Origin: Mageeibacillus indolicus UPII9-5
GTDB lineage: Bacteria > Bacillota > Clostridia > Saccharofermentanales > Fastidiosipilaceae
DNA length: 64,000 nucleotides
Reading direction: 5' to 3'
NCBI RefSeq assembly: GCF_000025225.2
Contig: NC_013895.2
Location: 682,001-746,000, forward strand
The notes under the pieces were generated by a model, which was not told the origin of the DNA, ran no database searches, and worked only from the letters and a program-made list of their open reading frames with translations. How positions within the stretch are numbered: the stretch's first letter is position 1; each line of letters begins with the position of its first letter. Shown here piece by piece: positions 53,214-62,079 of this stretch. A program made the translations under genes and the position numbers.

Positions 53214-55052
53214 TTACTCCTCCATCGTAAAAGGTATATTAAGCTGTTCAGCCATCTGACGCACAGCCGTAATTCCTTCGGATTTTACATCAGCTGGTCG
53301 ATCAAGCGGTGCGGATACACCTTCAATGTTAATCGTATAATCAATTGCAACACCGTTATTCGCATGGCGTAGTGCAGCTTTGACCAATTGCTGATTTTCA
53401 TCGCGCATAAATTCATTATAAATGGTTGTTTGCTCTCTTGTAAAGCAAAAGTTAACTTGTCCGGCGGCATAGGTGATTTTAATGTTGCGTAATAGCAAAA
53501 CTAAAAGTACGGCACCGTTGGCATTCAAATACTGTTCAGCCTTTTGCCATATACCGGCAGAAAGCAAGTTTGATTCCACCGCAGTGGCAGTGTCTGCTGT
53601 TTGGGGTGACTCGGTAATGGTTTCTTGGTGCGTAGCTGCAGCAGTTTTTTGCTTAGACTCAGGCGTTGTGGTCAAATCAGTGGAGGCAGCCGGAGCAGGT
53701 GATGTCGTGGAAGATTTTTCGGGTAGTTTTGTTTCGCTTTGATCAGACAATTCATTTGGAGACGGATTATCTGGCTCTGCTGTAATTGGCTCGGCCGTAT
53801 TTGGCTCGGCCGTATTTGGCTCGGCTGTATCTGGTTCAGCTGTATCTGGCTCAGGATTTTTTGAAGCCGGGGCATAATTTCGCGAATCAGTAGAAGGCAG
53901 TGAATTGGATTTGACGGAAGGGATAGATGAAATTGATCCGGAAATTATTTCGTCAGCAATTTGAGCTGGTAAACAACAGTTCGACAACAGTGCGATTTCG
54001 AGAATCAGCCGCGGCTCATCGGAGCTACGCAAACGATTTAATAATCCGGAAAACTCAATCAACAGTTTTCGCAGTTGCGCAATGTCAACTAGGTTGGATT
54101 GTTCTTTTAATTTTGCCAAATATTGTGGTGGGTAGGTCAGCAGTTCTTGCGGCTCAGCTTTGATTTGACACAGCATAATATTGCGCCAATGCATCAATAA
54201 ACCTTGAGTAATACGATTAATTTCGTTGCCTGAGGATACCATTTCATCCAAAATTTTGATCATACCTGCTGGATCTCCGGCGAACAAGCGGTCGGTAAGC
54301 ATAGCGGTTTCCGCGTCACCGGAGCGACCTACCAATCTAAATACATCATCACGTGAAAAAGTAGTGGAAAAACTTACCCGGCACTGATCAAGCAGACTTA
54401 TAGCATCGCGCATCGCACCTTTGGCTAGACCGGCCAAAGCTTCAATAGCGCTGTCATCTGCTTTTATGTCGTTTTCTGTGGCAATAAGCCGCAGCCGACT
54501 GGCGATCTCCGTCAACGAAAGGGCACGAAGGTCATAGCGTTGGCACCGCGACAGTATAGTCGCTGGAATTCTTTGCGGATCGGTTGTAGCTAAAATAAAC
54601 ACTATGTGCTCCGGTGGTTCTTCTAAAGTTTTCAGCAACGCATTAAAAGCACCGACGGAGAGCATGTGTACTTCATCAATTATATATACTTTATATTTGC
54701 AAGTCGTTGGAGCAAAGGCCACTTCATCACAAATCCTGCGGATATTATCAACGCTGTTGTTGGAAGCAGCATCCATTTCTATTATGTCCAACAGACTTCC
54801 GTCGAGAGAACCGCGACATATAGGGCATGCATTACAAGGCTCGGCGTCATGCCCGTTAGGACAATTTATAGCCCGGGCAAAAATTTTGGCAAGCGAAGTT
54901 TTGCCGGTGCCGCGCGTGCCACAAAATAAGTAAGCATGTGCGATGCGATCTTGGCGAATAGCTTGTTGCAAAGCGGTAATTACATGTTTTTGCCCTACTA
55001 CTTCGGCAAAAGTGCGAGGACGATAAATTCGATAAAGTGAAGATGAAGCCAT
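53214..55052 (-). CDS. dnaX: DNA polymerase III subunits gamma/tau
   Basis: A 612-residue clamp-loader ATPase: Walker A GTRGTGKTS (45-53), zinc cysteines Cys64, Cys73, Cys76, Cys79, Walker B IIDEVHML, sensor LSRCQRYDL. Residues ~375-490 form a low-complexity linker that holds the AEPDT-like repeat, and a tau-like C-terminal region follows. ATG at 55052 (MASSSLYR) is chosen for its GGGAGGTAAA; the frame extends to 55064. I saw no clear slippage signal for a short gamma form. The SRP RNA gene lies just upstream. Confidence 0.95.
   Translation of the reverse strand: MASSSLYRIYRPRTFAEVVGQKHVITALQQAIRQDRIAHAYLFCGTRGTGKTSLAKIFARAINCPNGHDAEPCNACPICRGSLDGSLLDIIEMDAASNNSVDNIRRICDEVAFAPTTCKYKVYIIDEVHMLSVGAFNALLKTLEEPPEHIVFILATTDPQRIPATILSRCQRYDLRALSLTEIASRLRLIATENDIKADDSAIEALAGLAKGAMRDAISLLDQCRVSFSTTFSRDDVFRLVGRSGDAETAMLTDRLFAGDPAGMIKILDEMVSSGNEINRITQGLLMHWRNIMLCQIKAEPQELLTYPPQYLAKLKEQSNLVDIAQLRKLLIEFSGLLNRLRSSDEPRLILEIALLSNCCLPAQIADEIISGSISSIPSVKSNSLPSTDSRNYAPASKNPEPDTAEPDTAEPNTAEPNTAEPITAEPDNPSPNELSDQSETKLPEKSSTTSPAPAASTDLTTTPESKQKTAAATHQETITESPQTADTATAVESNLLSAGIWQKAEQYLNANGAVLLVLLLRNIKITYAAGQVNFCFTREQTTIYNEFMRDENQQLVKAALRHANNGVAIDYTINIEGVSAPLDRPADVKSEGITAVRQMAEQLNIPFTMEE
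53773..53847. repeat. Five 15-bp tandem repeats in dnaX (pentapeptide AEPxT)
   Basis: Units of GGCTCGGCCGTATTT type (+ strand) run five times and encode AEPDT/AEPNT/AEPIT in the linker of DnaX. In-frame, so unit number can vary freely. Confidence 0.85.
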
Positions 55053-55082
55053 TTTACCTCCCATATAACGACACCCCTTGTC

Positions 55083-55196
55083 TGAAGTCGATGCAGAGAG
55101 GTCTGCAGCACCTGAGGTTGACCGCTTACTGCTGCTTCCTTCCGGACCTGACAGGGTTCACGGGCCTCATCGCACAGAAACCGCATCGGCTCCAGA
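55083..55196 (-). ncRNA. ffs: Signal recognition particle RNA (small, 4.5S type)
   Basis: On the minus strand the conserved apical part GTGAACCCTGTCAGGTCCGG then AAGGAAGCAGCAGTAAGCGG is present, including the GGAA tetraloop and the asymmetric loop bound by Ffh. Flanking arms (GCCGATGC and GCATCGAC) pair to close the helix. The ends are estimated from the pairing. It lies ~30 bp upstream of dnaX on the same strand, a common arrangement. Confidence 0.93.
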
Positions 55197-55250
55197 TAAG
55201 AGGTGATTCGTTTAGAATACACTCTACCATAAAAGTACCTTAAGCTCAAG

Positions 55251-56699
55251 TTAACTAAAATCAAAGAAAGGAGCTAAGGCTTTCCATTTGTCGGCAAAAT
55301 CCGGCATAATATCAGAGCCCATTCCCTGCCAGAAGAGCGGAACGCCTGGCGGATAGGGAATAATGGTATTGCCAGATAAAAGATCAGAAAGTAGAGGCGT
55401 ACGGCTGTTGAGAATTGTTTCAGCTGGAGCTGAATAGGTCTGGGACAGCAGTCGAAAATATGCTTTGTCAGCTTTGGCCAGTTCTATATCATTGATAAAT
55501 TTGCTTTCATGCCAGAGGTTGGCTGAACAGTTTTTCAATTTTTTTAATGCTGCAAGCAAAATGTCCGGCCAATTTTCGGGCAGGCCGATCGGAAATAGTA
55601 GAACCAGACGCCGCCAGTCAGCCATTTCACAGTCTATATCCTGCTCGGATAAGAATTTTGCGGCTTGTTTGGCCGGAGAAATCGGTAAAGTGTCGATAAC
55701 TAACCGGGTGCAGTCGGTTTTAACATGGGCAAAACCAAGGCTCAAGATTTTTTCTTTTATCTGCTGAAGTTTAGCAGTCAATTCAGTAAAATGCTGCGCA
55801 CCTTTGTTGGCGGCAAAATATCTTGCGTAATCAAGTCCCGCGCCGATCACGAAAGATGGGCTGCTGGTTTGCATAATTTGCAGGGCAATTTGTAGTTGAT
55901 TTATCAGCTCGGTCTGCTCATTTGGGCTGTCCGACATGTGTCCTAAGTGTAGGTATGCTCCAGGAGTTAAAGCCGGCAAAGTCTTATGTGCACTTTGGAT
56001 AACCAACGCCGCTCCGTTATTTAAGGCATCGGCTTCATTGGCTTCGCGGCAGGATGATCCGACTAAGCACCTTAAATGCGCACCATGAGCTTGGTCTACA
56101 ATAACTGGAATTGAAAATTTATGTGCCAATCTGATTGCTTGAGGTAAAGAAAAAAGGTTGCCATAGTAATCAGGTGCTGTAATAAACAGTGGCGGCAAAT
56201 TTCCGCCTGGGAACATTTCGACGTATTTCAGAAAGATCTCCTGCCATTTGGACAAGTCGGGCAGCCCGAATGGTGAGGTCGGTGTGTATGAATCATCAAC
56301 AATGGGCAAAAAAATAGGTTTTACTGCAAGAAGTGCCATGGCGTGCAGGACGGATTGATGGACGCAGCGCGGCAAAAATATTTTTTTGATGCCTTTTGTA
56401 AGCACGAGAATGGCAGCTTTGATTGCGGTTGTTGAACCGGTAGTGACGAAAAACGTATGGCTTGCACCCCAAAAATCAGCTGCCAATTTTTGTGCCGCTT
56501 GCAGAGACGGTCCCGGGGAATTAAGGTTGTCGGTTGCGTCCAATTCGGTTGTATCGATGTCGATTAAGCTGTCTTTTATCTGCGAAGGAAAGCCACAACC
56601 GTGATTATGACCAGGCATATGTAGACCGAGGGTACCTTCTCCGACAAATTTTTTTAAATGCTCAAAAAATGGCAAAGATTGTTGGGTAATTTGATTCAT
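55251..56699 (-). CDS. Orn/Lys/Arg decarboxylase family PLP enzyme (YaaO-like)
   Basis: A 482-residue PLP-dependent enzyme of the short Firmicute type. LGLHMPGHNHG near the start, TTGSTTAIKAAILVL, VDQAHGAHLRCL and the Schiff-base Lys in IQSAHKTLPALTPGAYLH are the hallmarks. It would decarboxylate lysine, arginine or ornithine, or act as a paralogue; the substrate is not decided. In Bacillus, yaaO lies directly before tmk, and tmk is close here too, though in the opposite direction. It follows the disordered-protein gene with 1 bp between stop and start. Confidence 0.85.
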   Translation of the reverse strand: MNQITQQSLPFFEHLKKFVGEGTLGLHMPGHNHGCGFPSQIKDSLIDIDTTELDATDNLNSPGPSLQAAQKLAADFWGASHTFFVTTGSTTAIKAAILVLTKGIKKIFLPRCVHQSVLHAMALLAVKPIFLPIVDDSYTPTSPFGLPDLSKWQEIFLKYVEMFPGGNLPPLFITAPDYYGNLFSLPQAIRLAHKFSIPVIVDQAHGAHLRCLVGSSCREANEADALNNGAALVIQSAHKTLPALTPGAYLHLGHMSDSPNEQTELINQLQIALQIMQTSSPSFVIGAGLDYARYFAANKGAQHFTELTAKLQQIKEKILSLGFAHVKTDCTRLVIDTLPISPAKQAAKFLSEQDIDCEMADWRRLVLLFPIGLPENWPDILLAALKKLKNCSANLWHESKFINDIELAKADKAYFRLLSQTYSAPAETILNSRTPLLSDLLSGNTIIPYPPGVPLFWQGMGSDIMPDFADKWKALAPFFDFS

Positions 56700-56700
56700 A

Positions 56701-57261
56701 TCAGTCTAAGGTTATAGTATGTATGGACAAAATCTCTAAGCTTATTTCTTTTTCCAATTGTTTATTTTCAGCTGAAATGTCAGCGATAGTTTCTTCCTGT
56801 CTGCGGTTGCGTTTGTTACGATTGAAAGGCCGTGCTGCTCTGCCTTCGGAAGGCTTGACGTTTTCACCGTTTAGACTGCCAGAATTTGGTTCAGCGGCTT
56901 CGGAGTGATTACGCAGTTGGCGGTGCTTCGGCGGTAGATGTCCTGCTTGTCTTGTGCTTTGGCCGGGATGCTCAATGCTTAAATTGGTCTTAGCGGTGTT
57001 TTCTCGGAGTCCCGGTTTAGTTGTATTTTCCCGTAATGCGCTATCTGGTTTGCCGGCAGGCATGGAATTGCCGTTTTCAAGCCGATTGAACTGCTCGGTT
57101 TTTTCAGTATGTTCATTACGTTCGTTACGTTCATTAAATGAACGGTTAGGATATGGCCGCCGACGATTATACGAACGCCCGCGATTCTTGCTTCCGCCGT
57201 GTTCTGAATTACCGCCGGGGCGACTGGATTTATTGCGGTTAATTTCTTTAGGTTCTGCCAT
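56701..57261 (-). CDS. Disordered Arg/Asn/Glu-rich protein of unknown function
   Basis: A 186-residue low-complexity, very hydrophilic protein with RGG/RSY-like and Asn-Glu-Arg repeats (NERNERNEHTEKTEQ), KPGLRENTAKT repeats and a basic FNRNKRNRRQEE patch; the last 30 residues are more ordered. It looks like a disordered nucleic-acid binder. The strand is settled by TCGGAGGATTAC before the ATG at 57261 and by 1-bp spacing to the next gene; the opposite-strand frame has no such site. No family recognised. Placed where Firmicutes often have small genes of the tmk cluster. Confidence 0.65.
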   Translation of the reverse strand: MAEPKEINRNKSSRPGGNSEHGGSKNRGRSYNRRRPYPNRSFNERNERNEHTEKTEQFNRLENGNSMPAGKPDSALRENTTKPGLRENTAKTNLSIEHPGQSTRQAGHLPPKHRQLRNHSEAAEPNSGSLNGENVKPSEGRAARPFNRNKRNRRQEETIADISAENKQLEKEISLEILSIHTITLD

Positions 57262-57394
57262 GTAATCCTCCGATCAATTAATTAGGCCTGTTTATAGGCC
57301 GATTGTATGCGCAACTTGAATTTTAGCAAATTTATCGGTTTGGCTCAATCTGTCTTGTGACAGTGAGATGTTCCAAATTTTTGAGGTTATGTTG

Positions 57395-57400
57395 TATAAT
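57395..57400 (+). promoter_or_regulatory. Possible -10 box of the tmk operon
   Basis: TATAAT 17 bp upstream of the tmk start, which makes a very short leader; -35 is poor. Confidence 0.3.
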
Positions 57401-57416
57401 TATATCGAGGTGAAAG

Positions 57417-58055
57417 ATGCGAAAAGGACAACTGATAACATTTGAAGGTATTGACGGATCTGGCAAAACAACGCAGCTTAATTTGTTGGCGGATTACTTG
57501 CGCAGGCAAAATGAAGCAGTTGTGGTTTTGCGGGAACCAGGAGGAACTGAATTGGGCGAAGCCGTCCGTAGTTTGTTGCTCAGTTCTAAATATAAAAAAA
57601 TGTCGGATAGAAGTGAGCTGTACTTGTTTTTGGCAGCCCGCGCCCAGTTGTGCAATGAAGTCATCGCTCCTGCTTTAAGTTTGGGCAAGTTTGTTCTCTG
57701 CGACCGATTTATTGATTCTACGATTGCTTATCAGGGCTATGGCCGTGGACTTGATCCGGCTACTTTGAAGTCACTTAACTCCATGGCGACTGCAGGTATA
57801 TCTCCGAATATTACTTTTTATTTGCGGATTCCGGTCGCCACAGCTGTAGAGCGAATGATGGTGCGAGATATTGCTCTTGATCGCATGGAGGCACAGGCTG
57901 ATCATTTCCGGCAAGCGGTAGTTAAAGGATATGATGTTCTAGCCGCAACCGAACCGCGCTTTGTTACGATAAAGGCCGACCAAAGCATCGAAAATATTCA
58001 CGAAATTATCTTAAATGAAGTTAGACGGTTCATCTATAAGGAGGATACTTTATGA
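57417..58055 (+). CDS. tmk: Thymidylate kinase
   Basis: A 212-residue dTMP kinase: P-loop FEGIDGSGKTTQ (residues 9-20), REPGGTELGEAVR (DRX-type substrate loop), LCDRFIDSTIAYQGYGRG. ATG at 57417 follows GAGGTGAAAG. First gene of tmk-darA-holB-ricT, the same order as Bacillus yaa genes. Overlaps the next gene by 4 bp. Confidence 0.95.
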   Translation: MRKGQLITFEGIDGSGKTTQLNLLADYLRRQNEAVVVLREPGGTELGEAVRSLLLSSKYKKMSDRSELYLFLAARAQLCNEVIAPALSLGKFVLCDRFIDSTIAYQGYGRGLDPATLKSLNSMATAGISPNITFYLRIPVATAVERMMVRDIALDRMEAQADHFRQAVVKGYDVLAATEPRFVTIKADQSIENIHEIILNEVRRFIYKEDTL

Positions 58056-58381
58056 AATTAGTTTACGCTGTTGTTCATGACGATGATAGCTCAAAGTTAG
58101 TCAGCGAGCTGAATAAAAGCGGTTTCAGAGTTACCAAATTGAATTCGTCCGGCGGGTTTCTCCGTTCAGGCAACACAACTTTGATGCTTGTGGTTGAGAA
58201 CGACAGTTTGGCCAAAGCTTTAGATATAATTCGTTTGCATTCATCTGCGCGTAAAGCAGCTGTTAATACGAATACGACTCCAGCTTCATTGGCGGGTGCA
58301 TATATTCCGTATCCGGTAGAAGTTACGGTGGGCGGAGCGACCGTCTTTGCGTTAAATGTTGAATATTTTGAAAAAATGTAG
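58052..58381 (+). CDS. darA: Cyclic-di-AMP receptor protein (DarA/PstA, YaaQ)
   Basis: A 109-residue PII-like protein: MKLVYAVVHDDDSSKLVSEL, FRVTKLNSSGGFLRSGNTTL and VTVGGATVFALNVEYFEKM are the YaaQ/DarA pattern. It binds c-di-AMP as a trimer; its target is unknown. Starts inside the tmk stop (ATGA). An aspect worth noting is that the window gives c-di-AMP signalling evidence (K+ transporters also present). Confidence 0.93.
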   Translation: MKLVYAVVHDDDSSKLVSELNKSGFRVTKLNSSGGFLRSGNTTLMLVVENDSLAKALDIIRLHSSARKAAVNTNTTPASLAGAYIPYPVEVTVGGATVFALNVEYFEKM

Positions 58382-58389
58382 GGTGAATA

Positions 58390-59439
58390 TTGGATAAGGC
58401 CTTAGAAATAAATGTTAATGGACGCCGACAACTTGTCGGCAGGAAAGATTTACGACATAGTTTGGCGACCGTATTGAGCGATGGACGCTTGCGAGTTGTG
58501 CTTTTGAGCGGCCCGCCAGGAAGCGGAAAGCATGTCACGGCTTTGGCCGCGGCACGTTATTTGTTGTGTTCAGAAGCTTATGCTAAAAACACCGATTTAA
58601 CCGTTTGCGAAAATTGCTCTGACTGCAGATATACGGCTAGTTCCACTCACCCGGATTTATTGGATTTTTATCCGACTGATCAGGAAAAACTTATAAAGAC
58701 GGAACGGGTACGAGCTGAAATATGTGCCGAGATGCCACTTTCATCTAGACGTGGGGGACGGCGAATTTTTATTATTCCGGCTGACTACCTAAATGAAACA
58801 TCACAGAATGTTTTACTTAAAAGCCTTGAAAACATTCCTGATTTGACCTATGTTATACTAACCGCTTCTCATTCTGAGGCTGTTTTGGTAACCTTAAGAT
58901 CTCGTTGTACTTTGTTCAGGATGCCGCGATTGACAGAAACTGAAATGCGTGAACTCTTGAGTATATATGCAATCGAGATCCCTGAATTAACCGAGTTCAG
59001 ACGGATTATCGGTTTTGCTGACGGTAATCCCGGTCGAGTGCTGGATGCATGCAGTAATGATGATTTCTTGCCCATGCAACGCGAAACAATGCATATGCTG
59101 GATGATCTGGGACATTTGGACTACGGTCATTTGATCATAAAATATGGAGATTGGTTGGCAACTCATGACTTTCATTTGTTCGCTGACTTACTGAGATATG
59201 AAGTTGCCGAAATAATTAAAAATCGTTTTCAGGTGAATATACCAGATAATGAGAAAGTACAGGATGGTTTTTCGCTCCATGGAGATTCCGTGGGACGATT
59301 GAATTGTTCTATAGATAGTTTGAAAAAAATTTTAAACTATATTGAAGATACCGAGTCGGCTATAGCCGGCAATGTAAATACGGAAATAGCATTTACACGC
59401 CTGATCTTAGTGTTGAGGAAGGAGTTAATTAATGCCTAA
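58390..59439 (+). CDS. holB: DNA polymerase III subunit delta prime
   Basis: A 349-residue clamp-loader subunit with Walker-A-like GPPGSGKH (41-48), zinc cysteines in TVCENCSDC (73, 76, 79), and IFIIPADYLNETSQNVLLKS as sensor region; the DEAD-like Walker B is degenerate (IPADYL), normal for delta prime. The start is TTG at 58390 (TTGGATAAGG) 8 bp after the previous stop. Overlaps ricT by 8 bp. Confidence 0.92.
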   Translation: MDKALEINVNGRRQLVGRKDLRHSLATVLSDGRLRVVLLSGPPGSGKHVTALAAARYLLCSEAYAKNTDLTVCENCSDCRYTASSTHPDLLDFYPTDQEKLIKTERVRAEICAEMPLSSRRGGRRIFIIPADYLNETSQNVLLKSLENIPDLTYVILTASHSEAVLVTLRSRCTLFRMPRLTETEMRELLSIYAIEIPELTEFRRIIGFADGNPGRVLDACSNDDFLPMQRETMHMLDDLGHLDYGHLIIKYGDWLATHDFHLFADLLRYEVAEIIKNRFQVNIPDNEKVQDGFSLHGDSVGRLNCSIDSLKKILNYIEDTESAIAGNVNTEIAFTRLILVLRKELINA

Positions 59440-60709
59440 AGTTGTAGGTGTAAGATTCCATGGAGTCGGTAAAATATATCATTTTGCGCCAGGTACGGAA
59501 ACGGAACAGCGTGGAGATTTGGTAATTGTCGAAACGGCACAAGGAGAAGAGTTCGGTGTAGTTGCCGAAATAATTAATGATATGCCGGAAGAGAAGCTGG
59601 TTGCCCCGCTGAAACCGATTTTGCGCTTGGCGACTCCGGAAGATGAGACAGTGTATAACGAGAATTTGGCTTTGGAAAAGGTAGCTTTCCGTGAATGCCG
59701 TGAAAAAATAACTGCCCATGCGTTAGATATGCATCTGGTAGATGTTGAATGTTCATTCGATAGAAATAAATTGGTGTTTTACTTCACCGCAGACGGAAGA
59801 ATAGATTTTCGTAATCTTGTCCGTGATCTGGCTCAGGCTTTCCGAGTGCGAATCGAATTGCGACAAATCGGCGTACGCGATGAGGCCAGAATGGTTGGCG
59901 GATTGGGGATTTGCGGCCGCACTCTTTGCTGCGCGAGTTTTTTACATGATTTCATTCCGGTTTCGATAAAGATGGCGAAAGAACAAAATATTTCAATGAA
60001 TCCTGGGAAAATAAGTGGCTCGTGCGGAAGACTTTTGTGTTGCCTAAAATATGAACAGGAAGTTTATGAATATGCTCATAAACTTTTGCCCAATATCGGC
60101 GAAATTGCGGATCTGCCCAACGGCCGATACAAGGTGGAAAGTGTCGATCTGCTACGTGAAAAAGTTATTTTGCGATCAGTGCAAGACGTAGAATTAAGTA
60201 TGGAAATGAGCGCGGTTGAATACGCGAAAATAATGGGGCGGGAACTTCCTCCTGTCGATTGTTGTGCTAAAAAACATGGTGAATCAAACTGCCAGACTGA
60301 TGAAGCAGAGGAAGAAACAGCTGATTCAGAAAATTCTGGGCGTAAACATAGGGCAACCGGCGGCAAAGGACATGGCTGCGGTGGTTGCTGTGCCGGAAAA
60401 AGGCAAAACTTGTCAATTAAGGCAGCTGAAGATAATGAGGATTGTATTACACCTCCATTAACTGAACTTTTGCACAACGTAGGTACTGACAACCAGCTTG
60501 ATTTTCCCCGAGATATGAGTGTCCGTAAAACGGAAACAAGCCGTGAAGAGGAAGAAAATACTATGCCGGAATGGCTGGACGCGGCAATTATAATGGAGGA
60601 TGAAGAGGATCGTGCCGCTGGCAAGGATCGCCGCGGTGGACACAGAGGAAAAAGGCGTCGAGGCAAATCTGGAAGAAATAACGAAAATAAGAAAAACAGT
60701 AATACTTGA
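59432..60709 (+). CDS. ricT: PSP1 domain protein (RicT/YaaT) with cysteine-rich tail
   Basis: A 425-residue protein whose first ~280 residues are the PSP1/RicT domain: RQIGVRDEARMVGGLGICGR, TLCCASFLHDF, SGSCGRLLCCLKYEQEVYEY, with the cysteines that hold [4Fe-4S] clusters in the RicAFT complex. That complex helps RNase Y in mRNA processing. Residues ~280-425 are an unusual acidic tail with PPVDCC, HGCGGCCAGK (a metal-binding-like cluster) and a basic end RGGHRGKRRRGKSGR. Normal RicT is ~275 residues, so the tail is an extension. Confidence 0.9.
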   Translation: MPKVVGVRFHGVGKIYHFAPGTETEQRGDLVIVETAQGEEFGVVAEIINDMPEEKLVAPLKPILRLATPEDETVYNENLALEKVAFRECREKITAHALDMHLVDVECSFDRNKLVFYFTADGRIDFRNLVRDLAQAFRVRIELRQIGVRDEARMVGGLGICGRTLCCASFLHDFIPVSIKMAKEQNISMNPGKISGSCGRLLCCLKYEQEVYEYAHKLLPNIGEIADLPNGRYKVESVDLLREKVILRSVQDVELSMEMSAVEYAKIMGRELPPVDCCAKKHGESNCQTDEAEEETADSENSGRKHRATGGKGHGCGGCCAGKRQNLSIKAAEDNEDCITPPLTELLHNVGTDNQLDFPRDMSVRKTETSREEEENTMPEWLDAAIIMEDEEDRAAGKDRRGGHRGKRRRGKSGRNNENKKNSNT

Positions 60710-60819
60710 AATGCCAATACCTGAACTATAAATTGCTTTTATTTACTAATGCATTTGTAAGTACTGCACCAAATATCGGAAGAAAAAATAGTTAAACATA
60801 GGCAACTTGCATAAAAATC

Positions 60820-60848
60820 TTGCCATTAATTTGTACCTGTGCTATATT
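60820..60848 (+). promoter_or_regulatory. Promoter of the ferredoxin gene
   Basis: TTGCCA (60820-60825), 17 bp, TATATT (60843-60848), 24 bp before the ATG at 60872. Confidence 0.7.
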
Positions 60849-60871
60849 CATTGCAGATAGGAGGTGGGAAT

Positions 60872-61042
60872 ATGGCATACAAAATTTCTGACATGTGCAT
60901 TAGTTGCGGAACCTGTGAAATGGAATGCCCAACTTCATCCATTTCGGCCGGTGACACTCAATATATTATAAATCCGGAAACTTGCATAGACTGCGGTGCC
61001 TGTGAAGGTGCTTGTCCGGTAGGTGCAATTTCGGCTGAGTGA
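60872..61042 (+). CDS. 2[4Fe-4S] ferredoxin
   Basis: A 56-residue ferredoxin with two clusters: CISCGTCEMECP and CIDCGACEGACP, the standard CxxCxxCxxxCP pair. Electron carrier of anaerobes. The start at 60872 (MAYKISDMC) follows TAGGAGGTGGGAAT; the frame is open upstream. Own promoter at 60820 and terminator at 61082. Confidence 0.95.
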   Translation: MAYKISDMCISCGTCEMECPTSSISAGDTQYIINPETCIDCGACEGACPVGAISAE

Positions 61043-61081
61043 TCGTAATTATTAGCAAAAACAAAACATGACAACAAGGAG

Positions 61082-61117
61082 AAACGCTGCAATCTACGGA
61101 GAACAGCGTTTTGTTGC
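61082..61117 (+). terminator. Terminator of the ferredoxin gene
   Basis: AAACGCTG pairs with CAGCGTTT around a 14-nt loop, then TGTTG; flanking CAACAA adds pairing. Confidence 0.75.
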
Positions 61118-61181
61118 ATTTGTATCCCTTTTAAATTATCATTGCTGTTAGGTGTATTTAATTGTTTAAGCAATAGAACTC

Positions 61182-62069
61182 ATGGTTATGGATGATTTGA
61201 GCATTAACTTTTATCCGAAAACGGAAACTTTAGAGGATCTTGGCCGTGGCGGGTTGCGCTTGATTCAGCCGCGCAATAAGTTTCGCTTCGGGCAAGACAG
61301 CGTTGTTCTGGCTTATTTTGCCGCAATCAACACCACGGCAAGTAAGAACCTGAAAGTAGCCGATCTTTGCGCTGGCAGTGGTGTGATAGGTTTGCTGTAT
61401 GCTGCAAGATGCCGGCAAGTGCCAGTTTTGACGGTGGCTGTTGAACATGACCCTGAAATGTTCAGTGTTTTAGAACGCAACGCTTGCCTCAACGCGCGGT
61501 ACAATATTTTGCCTGTACATGCTAACTTGGCTGAAGATGTTGAAAGTTGGCAAGTTGACCAAAAACATAAGGTGACTCCTGGCGATTTCAAACATTCGTT
61601 TCAAGTGGTACTCGTCAATCCGCCATACTCTCATATCAATAAAAATAAATTTATTGAAAATGATATGGCTCGACATGAGATCACCGGTGATTTGCATGCC
61701 TACCTTAAAGCGGCGGTCAATCTGCTAAGACCTTTGGGACAGCTTTTTATTTGTTTTCGACCTGAACGCCTTGATGAATTGTTGCTAGCCGCGGCGAATT
61801 TAAGTCTGCGTGCTACTTTGATCAGGCCGGTACAGGCTTTCCCAGATAGTAAACCCAAAGTTTTTTTAGCTAAATTCAGGTGGCAAGGAAGAGCGAACAG
61901 TTTGAAGTGGCAGCCGACGCTTTACACAGGTGACGGACATGTTAAATCTTATCCGACGACCGATGATGGCGGGATTTTCAGCGAATTTGCTTCAATTTAC
62001 ACCGGAGGTTCCTGTCTTAAAAGTGAGGAAATGCAGCAAAATATCAAGGTAATTGATGCATTAATTTAA
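61182..62069 (+). CDS. tRNA1(Val) A37 N6-methyltransferase-like protein (TrmN6 family)
   Basis: A 295-residue SAM-dependent methyltransferase: motif I VADLCAGSGVIGLLYA (~58-73), then AVEHDPEMFSVLERNA, and the N6-adenine motif VVLVNPPYSH. The start region (DLGRGGLRLIQPRNKFRFGQ) is typical for TrmN6/YabB of Firmicutes. ATG 61182 has no strong ribosome binding site; ATG 61188 is also possible. It probably shares a transcript with rsmI, its usual neighbour. Confidence 0.88.
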   Translation: MVMDDLSINFYPKTETLEDLGRGGLRLIQPRNKFRFGQDSVVLAYFAAINTTASKNLKVADLCAGSGVIGLLYAARCRQVPVLTVAVEHDPEMFSVLERNACLNARYNILPVHANLAEDVESWQVDQKHKVTPGDFKHSFQVVLVNPPYSHINKNKFIENDMARHEITGDLHAYLKAAVNLLRPLGQLFICFRPERLDELLLAAANLSLRATLIRPVQAFPDSKPKVFLAKFRWQGRANSLKWQPTLYTGDGHVKSYPTTDDGGIFSEFASIYTGGSCLKSEEMQQNIKVIDALI

Positions 62070-62079
62070 AAATTGGATT

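Noticed and set aside
56954-57265. Plus-strand 103-codon frame opposite the disordered protein
   Set aside because: The minus-strand gene has GGAGG and is coupled to its neighbour; the plus frame has neither, and its Leu/Arg-rich sequence is the antisense of a low-complexity gene.
60076-60717. 213-codon minus-strand frame inside ricT
   Set aside because: Shadow of ricT, which has clear PSP1 motifs; Ser/Pro/Leu-rich antisense, no ribosome binding site.
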